64,000 bases of DNA from Flexivirga oryzae (lineage in GTDB: Bacteria; Actinomycetota; Actinomycetes; Actinomycetales; Dermatophilaceae). The position numbers and the translations under genes were made by a program. The stretch covers positions 186,001-250,000 of the forward strand of contig NZ_JACHVQ010000004.1 in NCBI RefSeq assembly GCF_014190805.1, read 5' to 3'. This document shows positions 1 to 8,200 of the stretch, piece by piece. How positions within the stretch are numbered: position 1 is the stretch's first letter; every line of letters begins with the position of its first letter. The notes under the pieces are model-generated. The model did not search any database and was not told where the DNA came from. It saw only the letters and a list, made by a program, of their open reading frames with translations.

Positions 1-3
1 AAA

Positions 4-32
4 GGGTGTGGTGACCGGCGGTCACCACACCC
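4..32 (-). terminator. Intrinsic terminator of the HU gene
   Basis: A 13-bp perfect inverted repeat (4-16 with 20-32, 3-nt loop) lies 30 nt beyond the HU stop codon. Read on the minus strand it is followed by three T residues before the window ends. The near-symmetric flanks mean it could also stop transcription from the other side. Confidence 0.8.
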
Positions 33-62
33 CTTCAGCGTTGTTGTGCTGCAGCAGAAAGC

Positions 63-341
63 TCAGGCGCCCTTGGCAGCGGCCTTCAGCTTGGAGCCCA
101 CGGTCACCTTCGCGGCCTTGGACGCCGGGATCTGGATCTCCTCGCGGGTGCGCGGGTTGCGTCCGGTGCGGGCCGCGCGGTCGACGCGCTCGATGGTGAG
201 CAGGCCCGGCAGCTGGACCTTCTCCCCGCGGCCGATGGCCTCGAGGATGACGTCGTTGAGGCCGCCGATGACGGCGTTGGCGTCCTTGACGCTCACACCA
301 GTGCGCTGAGCGATGGTGCTGGCAAGGTCAGTGCGGTTCAT
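63..341 (-). CDS. hup: HU-family DNA-binding protein
   Basis: This 92-residue protein is the full length of a classical HU/IHF subunit. HU bends and compacts DNA in the nucleoid. The N-terminal helical part (NRTDLASTIAQRTGVS) is followed by the beta-arm region with the HU signature around GRNPRTREEIQIPASKA, and the C-terminus ends in lysines. It lacks the long Lys/Ala-rich tail of mycobacterial HupB, so it is the short form. It is single-cistron with its own terminator downstream, and about 200 bp of upstream sequence separates it from the YtxH-like gene. The family call is secure; which HU paralogue it is cannot be told. Confidence 0.95.
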   Translation of the reverse strand: MNRTDLASTIAQRTGVSVKDANAVIGGLNDVILEAIGRGEKVQLPGLLTIERVDRAARTGRNPRTREEIQIPASKAAKVTVGSKLKAAAKGA

Positions 342-540
342 GAATTGGGGTCCTGTTCCTGTCTCGGGGACCGGTGGAAACCGATCCGTCGATCGTGGCT
401 AGCCGCCGTGGTGGGCGGCGGTCGGTGGGCCCAACCGGTGCTGAAGCCCGGATATTCCGCGCCATTGCAAGGGTGTGACCCGCGCACCACGTTAGACGCA
501 CACTGCGACAAGGTCCACGACACCCCGCCTTCGGCGCGTT

Positions 541-915
541 TCAGCGCGTCGCGTCGACCGGCTCGGGCGGTGTCTCGGCGGCGGGTGCTGTCGAGCCTGC
601 CGCCGCAGGCGGTTCCTCGATGGCTCCGGCGACCACCGGCCCCTGCCGGTGCCCTACGGCTGCCTGAAAACCTGCTGTGGCAGCGCTTTTCGCCGCCTGT
701 CCCATCCCTTTGATGGCAGCCTGGCCGGCCGCCGCGGCGACCTCGGGGCCCCGCTGCTTGATCTGGGCGCTGGTCTTCTGGCGCTGCTCGACCACCGCCG
801 GGTGGTTCCACGCGCGACTGCTGACCTGCTTGATCTGCTCGTAGCGACCTCGGCCGGCACGGGTGCCGAGCACATAACCGGCGGCGATACCGACGGCGAA
901 GGTCAGCTTGCTCAT
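541..915 (-). CDS. YtxH-like small membrane-anchored protein
   Basis: The protein is 124 residues from the ATG at 915, chosen because an AAAGGA Shine-Dalgarno sits 6 nt upstream; an in-frame ATG at 930 would include that site. Residues 1-20 (MSKLTFAVGIAAGYVLGTRA) form one hydrophobic segment with a Gly-rich face. A helical, charged middle and a low-complexity Ala/Pro/Glu C-terminus follow. This is the layout of the YtxH-like proteins common in Actinobacteria, whose function is unknown; they are usually linked to envelope or stress. It stands alone between HU and the tRNA-Ser. Confidence 0.8.
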   Translation of the reverse strand: MSKLTFAVGIAAGYVLGTRAGRGRYEQIKQVSSRAWNHPAVVEQRQKTSAQIKQRGPEVAAAAGQAAIKGMGQAAKSAATAGFQAAVGHRQGPVVAGAIEEPPAAAGSTAPAAETPPEPVDATR

Positions 916-1055
916 CACGGTTCCTTTCATCGATTTCGTCCCGACCCTACCTTTCCCGGTATGACGCGCGCGGCGCCCTCAGGGCGGGGAGATCGTCGGC
1001 GCACACGCGGCACCCTTAGGATGGTGCGCGCTCGGGCGGCTCGCCGCACGGGCAA

Positions 1056-1142
1056 GGAGGGCTCGCATAGTGGCCTAGTGCGGCGGTCTTGAAAACCGCT
1101 ATGGGTTTACGCCCATCGTGGGTTCGAATCCCACGCCCTCCG
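1056..1142 (+). tRNA. tRNA-Ser (anticodon TGA)
   Basis: The 7-bp acceptor stem GGAGGGC (1056-1062) pairs with GCCCTCC (1135-1141), with discriminator G at 1142. The anticodon loop CTTGAAA gives TGA. A long variable arm (about 1098-1118), typical of serine tRNAs, precedes the T arm GTGGGTTCGAATCCCAC. CCA is not encoded. Fragments resembling this tRNA recur downstream. Confidence 0.95.
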
Positions 1143-1163
1143 CTCGTCGCGCAGCGACCTCTC

Positions 1164-1286
1164 GAGGGCTCCTCATGAGGGAGGAGCGCAGCGACGGTTC
1201 CCACGCCCTCCGCACACCGAACGCAGTGAGGTCCCTGAGGGCTCCGCATGAGGGAGGAGCGCAGCGACGGTTCCCACGCCCTCCGC
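1164..1286 (+). repeat. Two 50-bp tRNA-Ser-like repeat units behind the tRNA
   Basis: Units at 1164-1213 and 1237-1286 differ at one base. Each opens with GAGGGCTC, like the tRNA 5' acceptor, carries an inner GGGAGGAGCGCAGCGACGG, and ends with GTTCCCACGCCCTCCGC, which matches the 3' end of the tRNA-Ser. The two ends of each unit can therefore pair like an acceptor stem. The rest of the gap up to the glutaminase gene (1287-1370) shows only a shorter partial echo (CTCGTCGCG). Confidence 0.85.
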
Positions 1287-1370
1287 TCGTCGCGAAGTAG
1301 CGGCGGTTACGGTCAGCAGAAGGTGCGCTATGGCGCACTCTGTGCAGACCGTAACGCCTGGATTGGTCGG

Positions 1371-2291
1371 TCAGAAGACCGACCAGTCGGTGAGCGCGGT
1401 GAACCGGTCGAGGGCGGCGACGCCGGCCACCGAGTTGCCGCGTTTGTCCAGCCCGGGGCCCCAGACCGCGACCGAACAGCGGCCCGGCACGACCGCGAGG
1501 ATGCCGCCGCCGACGCCGCTCTTGCCGGGGAGGCCGACGCGGTAGGCGAACTCGCCGGCGGCGTCATACGTCCCGCAGGTGAGCATGACCGCGTTGATGC
1601 GTTTCGTCTGGCCGGGGGAGAGCATCCGCGAGCCGTCGCGGCGCAGACCGTGCCGGGCGAGGAACAGCCCGGCGAGCGCGAGGTCGCGGCAGTTGATGGC
1701 GATGGCGCACTGCCGGACGTACTGGTCGACGACCCGGGGCACGTCGCCGCGGATGTTGTCGTATGACGCCAGGAAGTGCGCGAGCGCCAGATTCCGGTCG
1801 GCGTGCGCGGCCTCGGAAGCGGCGACGTCGTCATCACAGTCGATCTGCGGGTTGTCCGCTTCCGCGCGCAGGAAGTCCAGCACCGAGTCCGCCGCGTCGC
1901 CGACCACCCCGGCCAGGTGGTCGGTCACCACCAGCGCACCGGCGTTGATGAACGGGTTGCGCGGTATGCCGTTCTCGTACTCCAGCTGCACCAGCGAGTT
2001 GAAGGCGTTGCCGGACGGCTCCCGCCCCACCCGTGGCCAGATGCTCTCGTCGTTCTCGGAGAGCGCGAGGGCCAGGGTGAACAGTTTCGAGATGCTCTGC
2101 AGCGAGAAGGGTTCCGTCCAATCGCCGGTGCCGTGGACCGACCCGTCCGGCAGCGCCACGGCGATGCCGAACTGCGCCGGGTCCACCTGTGCCAGGGCCG
2201 GGATGTAGTCGGCGACGACGCCGCTGCCGATCTGCGGCTCGATGTCCTGCACGACCTGTGCGAGCAACTGGTCCATGTCCACGGGCGCCAT
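1371..2291 (-). CDS. glsA: Glutaminase
   Basis: This 306-residue protein hydrolyses L-glutamine to glutamate and ammonia in the cytoplasm. The length and whole sequence fit the bacterial glutaminase family of the serine-dependent beta-lactamase-like fold. The nucleophile motif SxxK is S66-I-S-K69 (FSLQSISKLFTLALAL). Other family blocks are seen at GREPSGNAFNS, NPFINAGA and GVGGGILAVVPG. The start at 2291 is the longest in-frame ATG; a second ATG six codons in is possible because no strong Shine-Dalgarno decides between them. Downstream lies only the repeat-bearing gap behind tRNA-Ser. Confidence 0.93.
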   Translation of the reverse strand: MAPVDMDQLLAQVVQDIEPQIGSGVVADYIPALAQVDPAQFGIAVALPDGSVHGTGDWTEPFSLQSISKLFTLALALSENDESIWPRVGREPSGNAFNSLVQLEYENGIPRNPFINAGALVVTDHLAGVVGDAADSVLDFLRAEADNPQIDCDDDVAASEAAHADRNLALAHFLASYDNIRGDVPRVVDQYVRQCAIAINCRDLALAGLFLARHGLRRDGSRMLSPGQTKRINAVMLTCGTYDAAGEFAYRVGLPGKSGVGGGILAVVPGRCSVAVWGPGLDKRGNSVAGVAALDRFTALTDWSVF

Positions 2292-2349
2292 GATGACAGA
2301 GCGGTCCGGCCCGCCTCGGGTGCACAGGCGGGCCGGAGTCGGTGGGTGA

Positions 2350-3027
2350 TCAGCCGGCCAGCGGCACCTCCTGGGCCGTCAGTTGCTGGTGGGTGGCCTC
2401 GGGCCGCAGCAGCGACCGGGCGGCCGGGACGAACGCCACGACTGCTGCGGCGACACCCAGCAGGCCCGGCACTATGCCGCCGGTGCTGCCGCAGGCGATG
2501 AAGACCACGACGGCCACCACCGACCAGATCGGCACGCGACGCGCTCGCCGCAGGCCGATGAGCAGCACCAGCGAACCCAGCATCATGCCGATCATGAAGA
2601 TCGCGATGACGGCGATGAGCAACGGGTAGCTCTCGGAGGCGTTGTCGATCGCGGTGATGGCCGAAGCCGGCGCGGACGCCTTCCCGTACAGCGCGTACGG
2701 CGAGAAGAACGCGATCGAGTGTGCCGCGGCTGCCACCGACCCCACCGCCATCAGGACGGCGCCGATCGTGGTCGCTCGGGCACCCCGGGTGCCGGATGCC
2801 GGGATGAGTGCCAGCACGCCCGGCACCAGCAGGAAGCCGGTGAGGAGATTGAGCAGCCCGGCAGCGAGCCAGATCGCCTGATGATCGGACACCACCTGCG
2901 TGATCGACACCGCGGTCGGGTTCCCGGCCGGGACGACGATCCGGCGGAGCAGATCGCCGAGGGTGAAGGCCACCGGGCCGAGGACGAGGAGGAGAGCAGC
3001 GACGCGGCTGCGAGTTGTTTCGTTCAT
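2350..3027 (-). CDS. Integral membrane protein, DUF4386-like
   Basis: A 225-residue hydrophobic protein starting at the ATG at 3027 (MNETTRSRVAALLLVLG). About six membrane segments are visible: residues 8-25, 50-75, 85-105, 135-160, 165-185 and 190-205. The N-terminal topology and an SITQVVSDHQAIWLAAGLL block resemble DUF4386/DUF998-type membrane proteins of unknown function. It is divergent from the histidine kinase gene with 129 bp between the starts, so it may be a target of that two-component system. An apparent longer open frame upstream lies across the kinase gene and is not real. Confidence 0.75.
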   Translation of the reverse strand: MNETTRSRVAALLLVLGPVAFTLGDLLRRIVVPAGNPTAVSITQVVSDHQAIWLAAGLLNLLTGFLLVPGVLALIPASGTRGARATTIGAVLMAVGSVAAAAHSIAFFSPYALYGKASAPASAITAIDNASESYPLLIAVIAIFMIGMMLGSLVLLIGLRRARRVPIWSVVAVVVFIACGSTGGIVPGLLGVAAAVVAFVPAARSLLRPEATHQQLTAQEVPLAG

Positions 3028-3156
3028 GCAGCAACCGTCCCGCCGCGACGGCGCGGCCCGCTTCGCCCGTTCCGCCGATTTCGCTCCACCCGCAGGGGGA
3101 GCACGATCATCCGCAATGTCGAGTCGCTGCGGGCGCTGCTCGCCATACCATCGACC

Positions 3157-4314
3157 ATGGATCGTCTCCGGTCGCGTATGCCGGGCGGGCTGTCCCTGGT
3201 GGACGTCGCGCTCGCCGCGGCACTGTGTGTGCTCGCGGTCGGTGGGCTCGTCACCGGCGCGGTCGACGAACGCCCCCTCGTCGTGACGCTCCCGATCGCC
3301 GCCGTCAGCACCGCCGTGATCGCGGTGCGCACCCGATTCCCCGTGCCCGTGGCGGCACTCGTCGCGCTGCTCGCCGTCGCGCAGACGGTGTTCGCCAACG
3401 GGCAGTCCGAAACCCTTTGGTCCCTCGTCGTCTTCCTCGTCATGTCCTACACCGTCGGTGCCGAATGTGACGAGGGGCCGGCGCTGCTCGGGCTCGGTAT
3501 GACGCTCGGCGGCCAGTTCCTCTGTCAGTGGCTCGACCACGGCTCGGACTACGCGTTCGATGCGCTGGTTTTCGGCGGCGTCTGGCTGTTCGGCCGCGGC
3601 ACCCGGTCGTGGCGCAAGCAGGCGACGTATGCCGAGCAACACCGGCACGACCTGGCCCGGATCTCGGTCGCGCACGAGCGCGCCCGGATCGCACGCGAAC
3701 TGCACGACGTGGTGGCACACAGCCTGAGTGTGATCGCGGTCCAGGCCGATGCCGCCGAGGCGGCCCTGCTGAAGGATCCCGCACGGGCTGCGGCACCGAT
3801 GCGCGCGATTCGCGGTAGCGCCCGTGACGCGCTGGGGGACATGCGGCAGTTGTTGCATGTACTGCGCGCCGAGGAGGACCAGGCCGTCGACGCGCTCGTG
3901 CCGGCGCGCGGAGTCGCGGATCTGCCGCAGCTCGTGGCGACGATGCGGGAGTCGGGTATGCCGCTCGAGGCGCACCTCGGGATGCTCGGCGCACTGTCGA
4001 GCGGCATGGAGCTGACGGTCTACCGGATCGTCCAGGAAGGCCTGACCAATGCTCGCAAGCACGCCGGCGACGTGCCGACATCGCTGCGCGTGACCCGCGA
4101 GGACCGTGAGCTGACCGTGGAGGTCGTCAACGCGGCACCGGGCGAAGCCCGCGCCATACAAGAGGATTCGTCGACCGGACTCGGCCTGGTCGGTGTCCGG
4201 GAGCGTGTCGGCGCGGCCGGAGGGCGCGTCGAGTCCGGCCCGTCGGCGGACGGCGGGTTCCGGCTCGTCGTCTGGCTGCCGGTCCGCGACAGCGACGAGC
4301 TGATCGCATCATGA
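3157..4314 (+). CDS. Sensor histidine kinase, NarL/DesK type
   Basis: A 385-residue membrane kinase. Four or five membrane segments occupy residues 12-145. A HisKA_3 dimerisation box follows, with the phospho-acceptor His183 in ARELHDVVAHSL, then a HATPase domain with N box (EGLTNARKHAG) and G box (STGLGLVGVRERV). This architecture pairs with LuxR-type response regulators, and the regulator gene overlaps its stop by 4 nt (ATGA). The ATG at 3157 was chosen because it starts just before the first membrane segment; there is no clear Shine-Dalgarno, so the mRNA may be leaderless. Signal unknown. Confidence 0.92.
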   Translation: MDRLRSRMPGGLSLVDVALAAALCVLAVGGLVTGAVDERPLVVTLPIAAVSTAVIAVRTRFPVPVAALVALLAVAQTVFANGQSETLWSLVVFLVMSYTVGAECDEGPALLGLGMTLGGQFLCQWLDHGSDYAFDALVFGGVWLFGRGTRSWRKQATYAEQHRHDLARISVAHERARIARELHDVVAHSLSVIAVQADAAEAALLKDPARAAAPMRAIRGSARDALGDMRQLLHVLRAEEDQAVDALVPARGVADLPQLVATMRESGMPLEAHLGMLGALSSGMELTVYRIVQEGLTNARKHAGDVPTSLRVTREDRELTVEVVNAAPGEARAIQEDSSTGLGLVGVRERVGAAGGRVESGPSADGGFRLVVWLPVRDSDELIAS

Positions 4315-5012
4315 CGACCACGGTGCTGCTGTGCGACGACCAGGAGTTGGTGCGCGCCGGTTTCCGGCTGATCCTCGACCTGGAGGACGACCTCGAGGTG
4401 GTCGGGGAGGCCGTGGATGGGCGCGAATGCCTCAAACTGACAGCGGAACTCGCACCCGACGTGGTGTTGATGGACGTCCGGATGCCGCGGATGGACGGCA
4501 TCGAGGCGACGCGCCGGCTGGTGACGGCCGGGTCCGCCAGCCGGGTGTTGATGCTTACCACGTTCGACCTCGACGAGCTGGTGTATGCCGCAATGGCCGC
4601 TGGTGCCAGTGGTTTCCTGCTCAAGGACGTCCCGCGCGAGCAGTTGGTGGCGGCGCTGCGACTTGTCGCGCGCGGCGAAGCCGTCCTCGCGCCCGTGCTC
4701 ACCCGGCGGCTGATCGAGCGGTTCGTGGCGGTGCCGCCGCCGTCGGTCAAGCTGCCGGATCGGTTGGCAGGCCTGAGCGCTCGGGAGTTGGAGGTGTTCG
4801 GTCACCTGGCGCAGGGTCGGTCCAACGCGGAGATCGCCGCGGCGCTGGTCCTCGGCGACGCGACCGTGAAGACCCACGTCGCGAACATCCTGACCAAGCT
4901 CGGTCTGCGCGACCGGGTGCAGGCGGTGGTGCTCGCGTACGAGACCGGCTTCCTGCAACCGACGGGCCGGTACGGCGACGCCGGGACCGTCAGCCCGACC
5001 CGACCCCGTTGA
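4311..5012 (+). CDS. LuxR/NarL-family response regulator
   Basis: A 233-residue regulator. The receiver domain (residues 1-120) has the acidic pair DD (9-10), phospho-acceptor Asp55 (VVLMDVRMPRMDG), Thr in LMLTTFD and Lys in FLLKDVP. The LuxR-type HTH follows at about 160-220 (LSARELEVFGHLAQG, NAEIAAALVLGDATVKTHVANIL). It is translationally coupled to the kinase gene by an ATGA overlap. Its last 23 nt overlap the convergent PI-PLC-like gene. Targets are unknown; the divergent membrane protein gene is the obvious candidate. Confidence 0.94.
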   Translation: MTTTVLLCDDQELVRAGFRLILDLEDDLEVVGEAVDGRECLKLTAELAPDVVLMDVRMPRMDGIEATRRLVTAGSASRVLMLTTFDLDELVYAAMAAGASGFLLKDVPREQLVAALRLVARGEAVLAPVLTRRLIERFVAVPPPSVKLPDRLAGLSARELEVFGHLAQGRSNAEIAAALVLGDATVKTHVANILTKLGLRDRVQAVVLAYETGFLQPTGRYGDAGTVSPTRPR

Positions 5013-7110
5013 GCTTGTCCACCACTCTCAGCAGGTCGCCCTCGCTGGCGTAGTTGACTGCCACGAAGTTCGGGATCTGCCCGCGCTTCCGCTCGCACCG
5101 GGACGCGTACGGCCAGAGCACGTCGAACTTGTTGATGGTGCGGGCATCGGTGACCAGGCTGTCGAAGTTGGCAAGCCAGTAGTTGAGCATGAACAGGTCG
5201 TTCGTCTTCGCCCCGCGATTGAGCCGGCAGGTCAGTGAGGCCGGGGTCGGGTTGGTGTACGGCGTGTCCTGAACCCAGTCGAATCCTTGCAGCAGCCAAG
5301 GGAATTCGCTGCCACCACCGCGCCGCTCCATCAGCACGACGAGGCGGTGGCCGGAGGAGATCATCGAGCCGAGGGTCGGCCAGGGTTTGCCGTCCGTGGG
5401 GGTGTAGACGTAGGGGAGGAGCCCGGCCTCGCGGAAGACCTTCGCGGTGTCGGCGGGGGAGACGGTGTCCTCGACGAAGAACGTCACGACCTCCCGGGGG
5501 TGGGCGGCCAACCAGGTCCGCACCTGCGCCATCAGCGGCTCCCAAGCAGTGGCACCCAATTCGCACAGGCCGTGGCAGAGGTACTCGCTGACCGGCCCCA
5601 CCGGTGCGGAGGTGACCGAGTTGCGCAGCCGCTTGGCGCTCGCGACCACGTCCGGGCCGTAGTCCTCGGTGGCCGCCTCGATCCCCGCCGCGCGACTGGC
5701 CGGGGCGGTGATGATCAGCCCCTTCTTCTTCGAATGCTGGCCGTAATAGCTGTCGACGAGGAGCACGCGGACCCCGGCATCCAGGCTGCCGACGATGCCG
5801 GTCGACTGCTCCGCGGCATACCAACCGCTCTCGTCGGCGGCGGACATCGCATTGTGCGCCGCGGGGAACGCCACTTCGTCATACCGCCTGTCACACAACT
5901 GGACGTAGCCGTTGCACGCGTCGGACGCGGTGGCGCCCTTGGTGGCCGCAGCGGCCGCGGTCGTCGGCCGGCTGGACGGCAGGGCTGCGACAGCGACGAC
6001 GACGGCGACGATCCCGGCCAGGGCGACCAACGCGACCCGGGTCGCCATCCAACGCCGCGCCGGCGCGGACGACCCGGCTTCCGGCTGTTGCGGCCGGAAC
6101 CCGGCCGCGAACGCCAGCTCGGCGAGCCCGGAGACCAGCACCACGATGCCGGCGAGCCCGGCCAGCACACCGAAGGTGAGAGCCGGCCGGAAAACCGCAC
6201 CTGCGCCCAGGACGACCAACAGTGCGCCGCGGCCCGCGATGCCCCAGCGGTTCTCCGGGCGGCGGCTGATCAGCTGCCACGAGCGCGTCGCCAGTGCGCC
6301 GAGGTCGGCGTCGGGCAGGCGGGCCGACCCCGCCGCGGCGACGACCAGCCCGACCAGCAGGGCCAGGGCGGCACACCACCACAGTTGCGGTGCGAGGACG
6401 TGCCATCCGGCGGCGACCAGGGCACCGGTCAGGGTGTCGCTGTCCTGGACGGAGGCGACGATCAAGCCGATGACCGCAACCAGGCCGATCGCGCCACCGC
6501 ACAACGCGATTGCCCACCCGGTTCGCACGACGGAGCGCTGCCTGCTGGGCGCCAGCAGGATCCCGGCCGCGAAGAGCAGCACGGCGAGCAGGGGCAGCAG
6601 CCAGCTGAGCAGACCGCTGAGCCGGACGAGCCCGATCAGCCGGCCGGACATCGAGTGGTTGCTGACGTGTGCCAGCGTCACCGACATGTCGGGCGAGATG
6701 TGTTCGGCGGCTTGTGGGGAGACCGACGGCAGGACCCCGGTCAGCACGGTGCCGATGTCCAGCAGCCGCAACGCGACGTCGCCGGACTGCTGCCCGGTGA
6801 GGGACTGGTGGAGCACGGCCGCCGAGTGCCGCACGATCGGGCTGAGTGCCGAGCTGCCCGCCACCGAGATCGACAGGCTCTCCACGGCGGGGCGTGCCAC
6901 GACCAGGTCGGGGTAGGCGTCGATCGTCTGCTGGGCGATGAGCTCACCGACCGCGTGTGCGACGGCCGGGTCCTGGCGCACCGTGTCCACGTTGCGCGCG
7001 AACCGCTGCTCGTCGAGCACGTTGTGGTCGACGACCGCGGCGAACACACCGAGCAGGAGCAGGACCGCTGCCAGGGCAGTGCACGCCGTCGACCACCGCT
7101 TCACCGACAC
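4990..7110 (-). CDS. Large membrane protein with a PI-PLC-like domain
   Basis: A 706-residue protein. The N-terminus has a membrane segment (about 8-28), then an extracytoplasmic region (RFARNVDTVRQDPAVAHAV), followed by further membrane segments up to about residue 390. The C-terminal 300 residues resemble the phosphatidylinositol-specific phospholipase C X domain: AFPAAHNAMS holds the first catalytic His, and VVTFFVEDTV and HRLVVLMERRGG follow as the next barrel strands. The domain is followed by Cys-containing segments, suggesting an outside location. Substrate is unknown; bacterial relatives often lack proof of phospholipase activity. Confidence 0.75.
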   Translation of the reverse strand: MSVKRWSTACTALAAVLLLLGVFAAVVDHNVLDEQRFARNVDTVRQDPAVAHAVGELIAQQTIDAYPDLVVARPAVESLSISVAGSSALSPIVRHSAAVLHQSLTGQQSGDVALRLLDIGTVLTGVLPSVSPQAAEHISPDMSVTLAHVSNHSMSGRLIGLVRLSGLLSWLLPLLAVLLFAAGILLAPSRQRSVVRTGWAIALCGGAIGLVAVIGLIVASVQDSDTLTGALVAAGWHVLAPQLWWCAALALLVGLVVAAAGSARLPDADLGALATRSWQLISRRPENRWGIAGRGALLVVLGAGAVFRPALTFGVLAGLAGIVVLVSGLAELAFAAGFRPQQPEAGSSAPARRWMATRVALVALAGIVAVVVAVAALPSSRPTTAAAAATKGATASDACNGYVQLCDRRYDEVAFPAAHNAMSAADESGWYAAEQSTGIVGSLDAGVRVLLVDSYYGQHSKKKGLIITAPASRAAGIEAATEDYGPDVVASAKRLRNSVTSAPVGPVSEYLCHGLCELGATAWEPLMAQVRTWLAAHPREVVTFFVEDTVSPADTAKVFREAGLLPYVYTPTDGKPWPTLGSMISSGHRLVVLMERRGGGSEFPWLLQGFDWVQDTPYTNPTPASLTCRLNRGAKTNDLFMLNYWLANFDSLVTDARTINKFDVLWPYASRCERKRGQIPNFVAVNYASEGDLLRVVDKLNGVGSG

Positions 7111-7151
7111 GACACTAGCGGTGGACGGGTCGGTGCATCAGTTGTCCGGTG

Positions 7152-7571
7152 TCATTGCGGCGCTTGCGGATCGAGTCGCCGCAGCGTGTGTATGACGTGC
7201 TCGACCGCCGGCAGGTCGGCGGGCGCCCACTGAACGCTGCGCAGCTCGGTGACCGGGATCCAGCGCAACTCCGCGTGCTCGGTGGCCCGCGGCTCGCCGG
7301 AGATGACGGTCGCGAAGAAGGTGGTCAATCTGACGATGCCGAAGTCGTAGGCGTGCGAAGTGGTTTCGACGTGATCACCGACGGTGATCTCACACAACAG
7401 CTCCTCGCGCAGCTCCCGGACCAGCGCTTCCTGCGGTGACTCGCCCGGCTCGATCTTGCCGCCCGGGAACTCCCAGAGGCCGGCCATCGCCATCGCCTGG
7501 CCCCGAAGCGCAGCCAGGACAGTGCCATCGCGCACCAGGACGGCGCCGACGACGTCGATCTGCTCGGTCAC
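7152..7571 (-). CDS. mutT: MutT-type Nudix hydrolase (8-oxo-dGTPase-like)
   Basis: A 139-residue protein starting at GTG 7571, chosen because GGGGACGAA lies just upstream and the family N-terminus (TEQIDVVGAVLVRDG) follows. The full Nudix box G-x5-E-x7-RE-x2-EE is seen in GGKIEPGESPQEALVRELRE. The LWEFPGGK context is typical of MutT enzymes that clean oxidised dGTP from the nucleotide pool. It lies 17 bp downstream of a small hypothetical gene on the same strand and probably shares its transcript. Confidence 0.9.
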   Translation of the reverse strand: MTEQIDVVGAVLVRDGTVLAALRGQAMAMAGLWEFPGGKIEPGESPQEALVRELREELLCEITVGDHVETTSHAYDFGIVRLTTFFATVISGEPRATEHAELRWIPVTELRSVQWAPADLPAVEHVIHTLRRLDPQAPQ

Positions 7572-7588
7572 ACTTCGTCCCCGTCCGC

Positions 7589-7921
7589 TCAGTTCCGCGA
7601 GGGGCCGGGGCGGTCGTCCGTGCCGTTCGGCGCCGCCATACTGATCGGGATCTCCACGTCGGAGACATCGGTGTCGCCGGTGTCGATCACGATGCTGCCG
7701 ACCCGGCGGTCGGGGGACCAGGGATGCCCCGTTGACCGGATGACGATCTCGTACCTGGAATTCGTGCACAGCATGAGGGACCACGTGCCGTCATCGGCCA
7801 CGTACTCGGCGATCTCCATGACCGCCGCGCCGGGGCTCAACGGCTGGGGGTCGATCAAGTACGCCCTCCAGGGGTTGTCACGCTCGCCGGAGATCGTGCC
7901 CGAAACGCTGATCCAGCTCAT
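7589..7921 (-). CDS. Hypothetical protein
   Basis: A 110-residue protein that I do not recognise. It has no membrane segment or signal peptide, is rich in beta-type residues (SVSGTISGE, SRYEIVIRS, RVGSIVIDTGD) and ends in a disordered polar tail. It lies between the terminator behind tRNA-Arg and mutT, on the same strand as mutT. Codon use is like its neighbours. It is likely real because frame, start and spacing to mutT fit an operon. Confidence 0.6.
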   Translation of the reverse strand: MSWISVSGTISGERDNPWRAYLIDPQPLSPGAAVMEIAEYVADDGTWSLMLCTNSRYEIVIRSTGHPWSPDRRVGSIVIDTGDTDVSDVEIPISMAAPNGTDDRPGPSRN

Positions 7922-7952
7922 CCGGATCTCCTTCGGGTCGCGGGAAGTGAGA

Positions 7953-7986
7953 AAGCCCTGGCCAGCGTGACCGCTTGCCAGGGCTT
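7953..7986 (-). terminator. Terminator behind tRNA-Arg
   Basis: A 10-bp perfect inverted repeat (7953-7962 with 7977-7986, 14-nt loop). On the minus strand the second arm ends in GGGCTT and is followed by TC. It lies 24 nt after the 3' end of tRNA-Arg. Confidence 0.8.
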
Positions 7987-8009
7987 GTGCACTGTCTCAA
8001 CTCAGTACG

Positions 8010-8082
8010 TGCACCCGTAGGGATTCGAACCCCAAACCTTCTGATCCGTAGTCAGATGCTCTATCCGTTGAGCTACGGGTGC
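8010..8082 (-). tRNA. tRNA-Arg (anticodon ACG)
   Basis: The acceptor stem GCACCCG pairs with CGGGTGC, with discriminator A. The anticodon stem-loop CTGACTACGGATCAG gives ACG, and the T arm is GGGGTTCGAATCCC. The molecule is 73 nt long and CCA is not encoded. The A of ACG would be edited to inosine by TadA, whose gene is at 15028. Confidence 0.95.
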
Positions 8083-8146
8083 GTGCTGCGTAGTCGCCTG
8101 CGCAACGCTGAGACACTCTACCCGAGCGGGTGCCCAGGTGCGAAAT

Positions 8147-8200
8147 CGGTGGCTTCGATACGTACTCCTCCGCTTCGCTCCTCCGTCTACTCAGCCAGCG
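8147..8200. repeat. Intergenic imperfect palindrome
   Basis: The segment contains TTCGATACGTACTCCTCCG followed by CTTCGCTCCTCCGTCTACTCAGCC. It resembles the intergenic palindromes of the type TTCGATACGCTC..CTACTC that I know from many Micrococcales and Nocardioides genomes. It lies between tRNA-Arg and the SMP-30 gene, where it may act as a terminator or be a non-autonomous repeat. Confidence 0.6.
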
